DNA from: Triglochin maritima
Taxonomy: Eukaryota; Streptophyta; Magnoliopsida; Alismatales; Juncaginaceae
Assembly (NCBI GenBank): GCA_963682175.1
Contig: OY821784.1
Coordinates: 30,671,621 to 30,735,620, forward strand
Length of the DNA stretch: 64,000 nucleotides
Reading direction: 5' to 3'
A model generated the notes under the pieces. It was not told the DNA's origin. It ran no database searches and worked only from the letters and a program-made list of their open reading frames with translations. A program made the position numbers and the translations under genes. Below are positions 1-8,450 of this stretch, in pieces; position 1 is the first letter of the stretch; every line of letters starts with the position of its first letter.

Positions 1-835
1 CAATTTGAATCGAATCCTCCACTAAGTGATCGTGAATTGAAACCCCAAGTCCCTCAGACTGACTAGGAGTTTGACTTTGAAAGGTTGTGCTTTGAATTTG
101 TGGATGTGGTGGTGGTTCGATATCAAAAGAAGAATCCTCATGCTGACATGAAATGTCACTCTCCTCACTTAATTGTTGCGTCAGTTGACTCACTTGAAGT
201 GTCAGATTATGTATGCGGTCAACGAGGAGGTCCAAGTCAGATCTTGGGAAATTTTGGGGTTGGGTGTTGATGGGCTGAGAATGAGTCCAATGATTTGAAG
301 TGGGGTGTTGGTAGAATTCTGGGTATTCGGGAGGAGGATATTGGGGTGGAAATGATGTATAAGAATTTGAATACGAATTGTCTCCCCACGAATCCATCCC
401 TCTCGGGTTGTACGCGGATGCGTAATGGTCATAATGAGCATTTTGGGAAAATGTATGCTCATACTCAGGCTCTGGGGGAACATAAGGACATTCCCCGAAA
501 TCATGACCACTCAACCCACAATAGTGACACGGTACGGCTACTGGAGCCACCGGTGCACTCATGTCGTCTACCGCATGCATGAAAGAGGCCAAAGGTTCTT
601 GTAATGTCTCAGTTTGATGACCAACATATGATCCGACGTAACTAGATGGTGGTCTAGCAGTCGGTGCCTCTCTCATGTTACCCCAATACGAAGATTGCTC
701 AGTGACACAATTGCGATCATCCCAACCATACGGGGTATTCGTCTGAGCCACCCCAGGTTGCATGGGTCCGGAATACCAGGGAGAATCATCCTGGTCCCAA
801 CAATGATATGAATGGTCGCCCATGTAACCATCCAT
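1..835 (-). CDS. Gag-like protein with CCHC zinc knuckle, partial (family A)
   Basis: An open frame runs from an ATG at 835 to the left edge (about 278 codons) without a stop. It begins MDGYMGDHSYHCWDQDD. About 100 residues in is a retroviral-type zinc knuckle, CHYCGLSGHDFGEC (C-x2-C-x4-H-x4-C), which binds packaged RNA in gag proteins. The stretch after it is rich in Tyr, Pro, Asn and Gln, and a Leu-rich, possibly coiled segment (DLDLLVDRIHNLTLQ) follows. The start codon is the first ATG in frame, but gag proteins usually have a matrix/capsid-like region ahead of the knuckle, so the true N terminus could have been lost or shifted. It sits downstream of the family A LTR and leader in the same orientation, which supports the assignment. 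The C terminus is outside the window. Confidence 0.7.
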   Translation of the reverse strand, partial: MDGYMGDHSYHCWDQDDSPWYSGPMQPGVAQTNTPYGWDDRNCVTEQSSYWGNMREAPTARPPSSYVGSYVGHQTETLQEPLASFMHAVDDMSAPVAPVAVPCHYCGLSGHDFGECPYVPPEPEYEHTFSQNAHYDHYASAYNPRGMDSWGDNSYSNSYTSFPPQYPPPEYPEFYQHPTSNHWTHSQPINTQPQNFPRSDLDLLVDRIHNLTLQVSQLTQQLSEESDISCQHEDSSFDIEPPPHPQIQSTTFQSQTPSQSEGLGVSIHDHLVEDSIQI

Positions 836-1946
836 CTCAACAAACAACTCTCGAGTCGACCACTCTCACCACCACGAGACTAAGCTCGCAAAAAGTGCTC
901 GACTCGACCCTAAAACGCTAACAGAGAGTGTAAAGGGGAGGAGACTATAACGTAGAAGAAGGTGAGAAGAAGATGACTCAGAGGAGAAGGGAAGAATCCC
1001 TAGAGCTAGCGAGGGTACAGGGTGAAGGTGGAAGCCTAACTAGCAAGCAAGGCTCAAACAATGTAAGGCAATGGGTCCTTAGGCTAGACGACGCCTAACT
1101 TCGAGGTCACTAGCCTCGACACGCCTCACCTCCCTACAACGAGGACCACAATGCCCAGCAAGTGATACCAGATCCGGAGATCCAGTACCTCCTACTATCG
1201 ACAAGGTAGGCAACGCCGATCAGGTCATGGCGGTCTCAACTAGATTACTCTCCTAGTGCGTCCGAATTCCTAGGGCCAATGTCTACTTGCTTTTAGTTAA
1301 GGCTTTACTTGAGTGTGCTTTTTGGGGCTAAGGGAGGGGTGATGAAATCCCCCACCTTATCTTTGAAGACTATAGGTGATGCCCCTTAAAGATGTTTTGA
1401 AATCTTAGGCTAGCAAGCAACTCACCAAACAAGCACTCACCTCACTCTTGTTTCGATGCAAACCTTACTCACTAATGAATGTCCTAATGCGTGAATGAGT
1501 GAAAAGGAATGCGTACCTCGCTCCAGCAATCAACGACAAAATGTAAAGCAAAGAAAAGAAAGATGCATGCAAGGTCTACATATGATGCATGACCTAGATG
1601 GCAAGAAGTCTAATCTTTTGCTTTGAGTTTTATTGTCCAAGTTGATTAATGGGGATTGAAATTAATGATCTGGGAGCAAACAAGAAGTCACAGCATGCAA
1701 AATTAGACTCCCAGATAACACAAGTTACAGCACTAACTACCACAAAAAAAATGGAAGCAGGAAGCCCTCACCAGGCCGCCAATTGGCGGTCTCCAACCGC
1801 TGATTGGCGGTCTGTTTTTGGACTTGCTTCCTCAAACTTTCCCAGTAGCCTCCCCTTGATCTGATGGTTCCCTGAAACTAAGAAAACTGGACACAAAAAA
1901 TCAAAAACCCCTCGAATCGTCCAAACCAAGGTCTGGACAGAGCACC
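836..1946 (-). other. Untranslated leader of family A element
   Basis: About 1.1 kb between the primer-binding site and the gag-like frame, with no credible reading frame. At 1775-1811 it carries two GC-rich palindromic motifs, CCGCCAATTGGCGG and the close variant CCGCTGATTGGCGG. These are the same kind of motif as in the family A LTR at 3132-3171. Nothing else was recognised. Confidence 0.6.
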
Positions 1947-1964
1947 TCCCCGGCAACGGCGCCA
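1947..1964 (-). promoter_or_regulatory. Primer-binding site, tRNA-Asp type (family A)
   Basis: Minus-strand TGGCGCCGTTGCCGGGGA is the exact complement of the 3' end of plant tRNA-Asp, including the terminal CCA. It starts 6 bases inside the 5' LTR end at 1971, the expected position for priming minus-strand DNA synthesis. Confidence 0.93.
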
Positions 1965-1970
1965 AAAACT

Positions 1971-3540
1971 TGATTGATCTCGTTTTATATTTCTACCGCA
2001 AGTGCACGACCGCGTTGAAGCGGTGGCAAATACGGGTCGTCCACTGGGAGATGTGTCGACACTTGGTTTGTGCGAAGGCAAGGGGTAAAGAAAGGAGAAA
2101 AGGATTGGTTACACTAAACTACACTACAATGCTAAACTAGAATGCAAAAGGAAATGAAGATAAGCAATAAACTAAGCCCCAAAGGGGGTAGAGAAATAGT
2201 GTGAACATAAAAGAGTGTGTGTGTGTTCATTAAGCTCAGCACAACATGTATTGTATGAAATCATAAACTACATCCAACTTTGCCTCTACATGAATTAAGA
2301 TAAGACTACATCATTAAAACATACAAGATAATAATTGGAATGAAGCTACATGAACTCAAGTATAAAGACTATACCCTACTATGCCTCCACATGAATTAAG
2401 ATAAGACTACATCATTAAAACATACAAGACATTAGCTAAGGTAAAGGCAACAAGAGCTCATACACTACAACTTGTGTTTCCAATATTAACTTCATCCATA
2501 TCCTAACCTTATCATTCCCCATAAAATAGGTTCACTAATCAAAGCATAAGCTAAGCTTCATTCAAGAGCATTAGCATATCAAAGATAAGAGTGAAGACCC
2601 ATTAGATGGTTATGGAAATCATATAAAGCTCAAGGGATAAAAATAACACACACTTAATACACTACATAATTATATCACATATTTCTCCACCCCCCCAAAT
2701 GGGGATGGAACTACTCACTACTCATTACACTAACTATACTAGCAAAAGAAAGCATAATACTGAAATGAAAGTTAACTACGAAGGCAAGAAGCATTAAAGA
2801 AACATAAAAGGAAAGGAAAGACTAAACAAACATGCACAAATTAAAAGACAAGATTGAAAGAAACTAGAAGAATTATTTTATTAACAAATGACTCACATTG
2901 AAGGTAGCATTCTTCTCCACCTTGAGTTTTTGCTTCAAGGCTCACTCCTTAGTAGAGAGAATGCCACCAAGCAATGGGTAATTACAATGGAAGGTGAAGA
3001 GTTCTATTTATAAGCATGGAAAAAGCTAATCGGGGACAATCCCCCGATGTGGGACTAAACCAATACCAAAAATAGCCTAAACGAACATTAATACAAGTCC
3101 AGGAGAAATTTCGACGGATCCTGAGCAATATGGACCGCCAATTAGCGGTCCAAGACCGCCAATTGGCGGTCCAAAATTGTCAGATCGTGTTGGAATTTGT
3201 TGTGGGCTTTGCTTTCTGGTATTTTTGGTCTTTGATGCGGTTACTCGACTTGTTGGAGCTCCGACCCGAATAGAATTGGTAAAATACTCCCCATGATGGT
3301 GTGGAGTATCCTGTTTTGCTCTTAGGTCCTTCTGTCTTGCATTCAGGTCCTTCTCCCTTGCATCTTGGTCCCTAGATCTCACCATTCAGTCCTTTTTCCC
3401 AGCTTTTGGGTCCTTTCATGGCTCTTCTCTTCAAACCTCTTTATTCCTGAAAACTAAACATAAAACTCGTCACGTAGCATTGCTTAGGTGTAAGATAATG
3501 GATATAAGATACAAATATGAGCATGAAATGATGTCAATCA
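1971..3540 (-). repeat. 5' LTR of family A (copy A1)
   Basis: A 1570-bp LTR bounded by TGATTGA and TCAATCA. The 5' end (3540 side) matches the 5' ends of copies at 19186 and 50765; the 3' end abuts the primer-binding site. On the minus strand a TATA box (TATAAATAG, 3004-3012) lies about 530 bp into the LTR. A short C/G-rich hairpin (CCCCAAATGGGG, 2694 region) also recurs in the other copies. Confidence 0.9.
3004..3171 (-). promoter_or_regulatory. LTR core promoter with paired palindromes (A1)
   Basis: TATA box at 3004-3012 on the minus strand. At 120-160 bp upstream are two palindromes: a near-perfect one at 3132-3151 and a perfect 18-mer, GACCGCCAATTGGCGGTC, at 3154-3171. The position matches that in copies A2 and A3. 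A regulatory role is inferred. Confidence 0.6.
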
Positions 3541-4250
3541 TAGGTCACACCACAAGACTGGGAAACAAGGAATATGATTTTACATTTTATGTGATGTATT
3601 GATATACATGTGGTAAAATAATTAAATCAATATGTCATGTTTACGACATGATTAGAATAATCAATAAATTTATATGAGATGTATATATTATCGGGTATAA
3701 TGTTTGACATTATATATGATAGTATATTGCATAGTATAATGTGATCTGTAACATTATAATATATAATTTTTCTAAAACCCCAAATGTCAAATTTAGTTGG
3801 ATATTGATCCAAAATTACAAAAAGGCAAAAAAGCAATACAAAATTGTCGAACGTTTTTCCCAAAACGATCGATCAGTGTGAACAGTAATTTCTGGGTTTT
3901 GAAAAATGGTTGACCGGTTGAATGTGCGGTTCGACCAAAAATAACAAGAACTTTTCTTGTTGCAAAATGATTGACCGGTGAGGCATTTCCTTCAACAAAA
4001 ATTATCAGCAACTTTTCTAGATAATCAAACGATCGACCGGTTGGCCGATTCGTTTAACTGTTTTGCCCACGATTTTGCTTGAATTAATAAGAGATTTTTT
4101 TCTAATCATGGGCTAAATTTGTTCCAACTAGGTCAACGGAGGTTATGTGATGATTATGTGTCAAAATATGATTGGTTTAGAGGAGCAAATAATAAGGGAT
4201 CCAATTTCGCTGTCACAATTGGTCAGATGCGACCCAATTTCGCGTGTCTA
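3541..4250. repeat. Degraded Ty1/copia-type LTR fragment
   Basis: No gene is visible. Segment 3840-4110 resembles 17370-17660 of the copia element: degenerate GGTCGACCG-type motifs (GATCGACCGG, GGTTGACCGG, GGTTCGACC), the phrase AAAATAACA just after one of them, and TTAACTG followed by TTGCCCACG near the end. It therefore looks like an old relative of that element's LTR. The boundaries are not defined. An AT-rich stretch (3560-3780) precedes it. Confidence 0.4.
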
Positions 4251-4910
4251 CTTAAATTCTTCAAATCATCACGTGAGGTGTGTCATGGTCAGTCATTTGA
4301 GTCTACGCCCAAATCTAATTACCAAAATACTCCTCATGATGGTTTGGAGTTTCTCGGTTTTCTATTTGGTCCTTCCAGGCTTACATCCAGGTCATTCCCT
4401 CTTGCTGATGGGTCCTTGTGTATGACAGACAAATCCATTTTGCATCATCTAAGTCATTTCTTCTTACGTTTCAGTCCTTTCTCTCTTCCTTTCTCTTCTT
4501 TATTACCTAATACCTGAAATATAACAACAAACACTCGAGTGGCACAAAATTGGGGTAAAATAAAGGATATATAACATGAGTACGACGTATGATATGCTAT
4601 TAATCACTATATATCCTTTTTACCCCAAATTTGTGCTACTCGAGTGTTTTTTTGTGGTCTTTCAAGTGTTAGGTAACAAAGAAGAGATATGAAGAGAAAA
4701 TGACTGAAATGCAAGAAGAAATGACTCAAATGACGCAATTTTGACATGTTTGTCATGCACAATGACCCATCTGCAAATCAGGAAGCACCCAGATGAAATC
4801 CAGAGGGACCTGAATGCACAAAAAATATTTAGGGTGTAAAAATCCTTCAATATCATGATCTTGAGGAGTATTTGGGGAATTAAGACCCCACGTGCAAAAT
4901 ACACAACTTA
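4250..4910. repeat. Head-to-head inverted LTR fragments (foldback), family D
   Basis: Two arms of roughly 280-320 bp are reverse complements with moderate divergence: about 4250-4575 and 4605-4910. Shared landmarks on each side include the ACTCGAGTG motif, a TACCCCAAATT-type stretch, TAGGTAA followed by AAAGAAGAGA, GAAGAAATGACT, and GAGGAGTATTT. The arms are separated by only about 30 bp near 4575-4605. Both arms look like the 5' end of the same LTR type, facing each other. Confidence 0.65.
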
Positions 4911-5650
4911 AGCTCCTGCAAGAAATCGGGGTGGATCAGACCAATCTGATTCGCCAGTGGAGGAGTTTAATCCTCCCTTAGTGGATCTAATTGGTCTAAA
5001 TTTTCCCCAATATCTCCTGTGGCTCAAGTCAGATTTGTAAGGTGCACTAGAACTTAGAGAAATCCTCCATGCTTAATTTAGTTAGAGTTTTTGATTTTGT
5101 TAGTTAGTTTTCTAGTTAGAGTTTTATGCCATGCTTAATCTTAATCTCTTGCTTTCTATGCTTGTTATTATGATTAGTGAGTACATCCACCCCATTTGGG
5201 GTGGAGGTGATGTAGATTATGTGATGTGTTAGTGATGAGTTCTTATTATCTTGTGTCATTTTATATGCTTAATGTAGATCTATGTATGTAACTTGCTAAA
5301 TCTTGTATAAGATGGGATAATGGTCACACTAGGTACTTGTCTCATGCTAGATCTAGAGTTTATCTTGTTGCTTGTAAATGATTATCTTGTTATGGTAAAT
5401 GTCTTGTTATGTATGAATGCTTCATTAGTAGAGAATGCATGAATGTATTGAGTTGTATGATGGTTAATTGATGTCGTAATGTCCACACTAGGTACTTAGT
5501 TCATTCTTGAGAACCAAAAGTGCATCTTAACTTCATGTCTAACCATATTAGTCATTTATTCATGTAAATGCAGTTGATGTTAATTAGACTCCACACTGAT
5601 TTCTAGTTGATTTCACCTAATTTACACACTTGTATCTCATGTCTTGTGTG
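4617..5650 (+). repeat. Family D LTR fragment
   Basis: Plus-oriented sequence resembling a diverged relative of the family A LTR: the phrase TGATTAGTGAGTA is followed by a hairpin CCACCCCATTTGGGGTGG and then GATGTAGAT, as in A2 at 19980-20045. At 4935-4998 it has nested inverted repeats (ATCAGACCAAT with ATTGGTCTAA; GGAGGA with TCCTCC). No primer-binding site or coding part follows; it ends near the Harbinger-like remnant at 5653. Confidence 0.45.
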
Positions 5651-5652
5651 TT

Positions 5653-5901
5653 TCAGTAATCCATTTTCATAATGTCGCATAGCTTCAGGAAAGTTGCAAA
5701 GTGCATACGACAACCGTCGTAGCAAACCCACCAATGTCCCCGCAACATGTCAAGTGTTTTTTGATTACCAATCATGGGAGTAGTGTAGACTAGAATCTTG
5801 TTTAAATACATTCTAACATACTCTTCGACACTTCCAATATAACCTAATATAAACACTAACTCTTCCTCGTCTAAAAGATCTTCAAAAAGTTGAAGATCCA
5901 T
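5653..5901 (-). pseudogene. PIF/Harbinger (HARBI1-like) transposase N-terminal fragment
   Basis: An 82-codon frame from ATG at 5901 to a stop at 5653. The pattern DMLRGHWWVCYDGCRMHFATF followed by LKLCDI resembles the N-terminal part of plant HARBI1/ALP1-like nucleases (hydrophobic helix, then a short-Cys-Tyr-RM-x-x-x-F-x-x-LC pattern). The catalytic DDE core is absent because the frame stops where family D LTR-like sequence begins. Upstream sequence continues to 6144 and, after removing element T, resumes at 15302. The match is by pattern only, so confidence is moderate. Confidence 0.45.
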
Positions 5902-5910
5902 TGGGCTCAC

Positions 5911-6144
5911 TCCTAAATGTGGTTGCCATTGCCAAAAAACGTAGTCATAAAATAATTACTGACAAATGAACTACAACAGGGTATCATCTCAACATAAATA
6001 CATACATGTATTCAAGAAAAAATGAAATAACATGGATCTGAGGAAGCATGCATATAACATAGATGATTATTGAATCTAACTTCATGGAAAACATTTTGGA
6101 TATCCAATCTACAATGATAACAATATGAAATTGGTCAGACAACA
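5911..6144. other. Presumed 5' flank of Harbinger-like remnant; TSD of element T
   Basis: AT-rich, no gene seen. The last five bases (6140-6144, CAACA) are the left target-site duplication of element T; the matching copy is 15297-15301. Confidence 0.5.
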
Positions 6145-6524
6145 TGTAACATCCTCAAAGCAGCGGAAAATTTAAAATTTTAAACACTCAATCAACAGAG
6201 GATATTACGCAATAAAAGAACACAGGTGCACCGACATATATCATATATATATATGAACATCATAGTATACAAAAGTTGTGATTACATCAAAAGCATATAC
6301 AAAGGAAATAGTAATCACACGACCTCAACTGAGAGAAAACTGGATCCGGTAGCGGTGCTCCTCTCCTCGGTCACCACCCCCTAATGCCGATCACGGCCTG
6401 AAAGTAAACATGCAACAATGCCTGAGTTTCCAGAAGGAAACCCCGTATGCCAAGACTCTAAATGCATAAATAAAATCATCCTATCATGCAGTTCTACTCA
6501 ACAAGAAAAGCATCACAACAAGCT

Positions 6525-6965
6525 GGGCTCCAGGGCTCTCTCACCCAACCACAGCACGCACCACAGGTACGGGGCTCCAGGTCTAATCTCAACCAACCGC
6601 CGCACCCACCACAGTCACGGGGCTCCAGGTCTAATCTCAACCAACCGCCGCGACTCACACTCGTCGCCTAGCTGGGCTCCAGGTCTAATTTCAACCAACC
6701 ACAGCTACCACGACACGACCAAGGGCTCCAGGTCTAATTTCAACCAACCCAAACGTATAAGGGCTCCAGGTCTAATTTCAACCAACCCCTACACGCGGTC
6801 CTTGCTCAGGCTCCAGGTCTAATTTCAACCAACCCGAACGCACTACGGAGCTCCAGGTCTAATTTCAACCAACTCCGTACAGACTAGCTGGGCTCCATGT
6901 CTATTTTCAACCAACCGCAGCTCTCACACAGTTACGGGGCTCCAGGTCTAATTTCAACCAACCAC
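6525..6965. repeat. Minisatellite in 3' LTR of T
   Basis: About ten copies of a core beginning GGGCTCCAGGTCTAATTTCA and ending ACCAACC, separated by variable 15-30 bp spacers. The same array, nearly base for base, is at 13404-13843 in the other LTR. Confidence 0.9.
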
Positions 6966-7075
6966 CGCAACCCTCGTGCACCTAGCACACTTGCCGAAAG
7001 AACATCGGCACCACGACTCGTCCCACACGGGCAACCACGACCATAACACCTCCATAGTGCAAAACAGGACACAAA

Positions 7076-7765
7076 CGGTCGACCGAACCAAAAGTCTCGG
7101 TCGACCGAATCAAGCAAAAACAGGGCAATCCACTTCGACCGGCAATCCATCGGTCGACCGACTCCCAACACCACACTCGTTCGGTCGAACCCAAATCAAG
7201 GGACGGTCGATCGTTTAGATGGTCAACTCCCGGTTCAACGAACAAAACGACCAATCGGTCGACCGACAAAGAGGTCCCGGTCGACCGAAAGTCACCAGGG
7301 AACAAATCCCGCAACACCACAACGAATCCGGTCGAACGCCGAGCACATCTCGGTCGACCGAATCAGTCCAGGGAATAATCCCTCACACGCACCATGAATT
7401 CGGTCGAACGCCGAGCTCACCTCGGTCGACCGAATTCCACCAGAGCGTTCCCCACGCTCAGCGCACAAGTCCGGTCGACCGAACCCTCATTCGGTCGAAC
7501 CGACCACAAGTCCACTTAAGTCACGGTCGGACGAGATCAAAGAGCGGTCGACCGTTATATATAGTCTACGCCCCCCAACCGACTTAAGATAGTGCACACG
7601 GTCGACCGGCAAAGGGGACCTGGTCGACCGAAACTCTCCAGACTTGCCTCCTATGCACGATCGGCCGACCGCCCCACAGGCATCGTTCGACCGATTTGAG
7701 GCAGAGCCCGAATTCTCTTCACGAACGGTCGACCGTTTGCACAAACCGGTCGACCGATCAGGCAG
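7076..7765. repeat. CGGTCGACCG palindrome array in 3' LTR of T
   Basis: Roughly 20 exact or one-mismatch copies of the 10-bp perfect palindrome CGGTCGACCG in about 690 bp, irregularly spaced, many followed by AA. The copies flank the LTR TATA-like box on both sides. The matching array in the 5' LTR is 13955-14643. Confidence 0.9.
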
Positions 7766-8417
7766 TGAAATCTGCTGCAAGTTTACTCGCGACGAGCCGA
7801 ACGGCCTACCGTCGACTTCCCAATACTCACGGTAATTAAGTGAGCGAGCTTGACATACCTAAAGGTCTGAAGAGACCTTAGAAGAACCACGACGACGCCT
7901 CCACGAGCACGTCTCCCCAAATCACGAACCGTCGACGCCTATCGCGTCCAAACGACGATCAATCACCTCCCCGACACACTCGAGCACTCCAACTCCTCCA
8001 CCAATCCTACCACCACGATCACAGGACACGTGAGGTCGAGAGAGAAAAGGAAACACGAGGGATGGGTTAGCAAAACCACAACTCACCTCCGGCCACCACA
8101 ACGACTCCGAAGAACTCCTCCACCACACGCCGGAGATCACCACCCCTTCCTCGCCGGAGAGCACTGAGAGAGGGAGAGAACACGAGTGAGAGAGAGAGAG
8201 ACACGAGAAAGAGAGAGTGAGAGAGACTCACCACAAATATCTCCTCCTCCTCTAATCTCAACCGTCCATCCATCCATCCATCAATCTCCACCCCTCATCC
8301 AATCCACACCATCCTAGCCCTTCATCCATCTCCTCTCAATCTCAGCCATCCATCTCTAATCACCACCTAATCAACCACAAAGCACAATTAGGATTAGGAT
8401 TAGGCTAGAATCCTACA

Positions 8418-8434
8418 ATCCACCCTCCTAAAAG
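8418..8434 (-). promoter_or_regulatory. Polypurine tract of element T
   Basis: On the minus strand CTTTTAGGAGGGTGGAT directly precedes the 3' LTR. Just upstream is GAGGACGAAATT, a sequence common before the polypurine tract of Tekay-type elements. Confidence 0.85.
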
Positions 8435-8450
8435 AATTTCGTCCTCGAAA

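Larger units (their letters stand above)
1..3540 (-). mobile_element. Family A Ty3/gypsy LTR retrotransposon, 5' part (runs off left edge)
   Basis: Read on the minus strand the order is 5' LTR (3540 to 1971), a primer-binding site complementary to the 3' end of plant tRNA-Asp, about 1.1 kb of untranslated leader, then a gag-like reading frame that leaves the window. tRNA-Asp priming is typical of the Athila/Tat side of plant Ty3/gypsy elements. The LTR ends are TGATTGA and TCAATCA. The right flank starts TAGGT; the matching target duplication would lie left of the window. Two more copies of this LTR lie at 19186-20738 and 49235-50765. The family placement is an inference from the primer site and zinc knuckle; no reverse transcriptase is in view. 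Confidence 0.85.
6145..8417 (-). repeat. 3' LTR of element T
   Basis: 2273 bp, TGTAACATCC to ATCCTACA. From left to right it holds a GGCTCCAGGT minisatellite (6525-6965), a dense CGGTCGACCG array (7076-7765) with a TATA-like TATATATAA on the minus strand at 7555-7563, then CT/GA-rich sequence (8160-8345). Confidence 0.95.

Noticed and set aside
1947..1964. Possible tRNA-Asp gene
   Set aside because: Only the 18 bases complementary to the tRNA 3' end are present; the rest of a tRNA is absent, so it is a primer-binding site.
6418..6822. 134-codon frame (and its twin at 13297-13701)
   Set aside because: It reads through the LTR minisatellite, is duplicated only because LTRs are duplicated, and has repeat-driven composition (GAPGLISTN).
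6525..6965. Evenly spaced repeats resembling a CRISPR array
   Set aside because: Spacers are themselves similar between LTR copies, the repeat lies inside a plant LTR, and the organism is eukaryotic.
7219..7587. 122-codon frame over the CGGTCGACCG array (and 14098-14466)
   Set aside because: Low-complexity VDR/GRP repeats generated by the palindrome; no start context or family.
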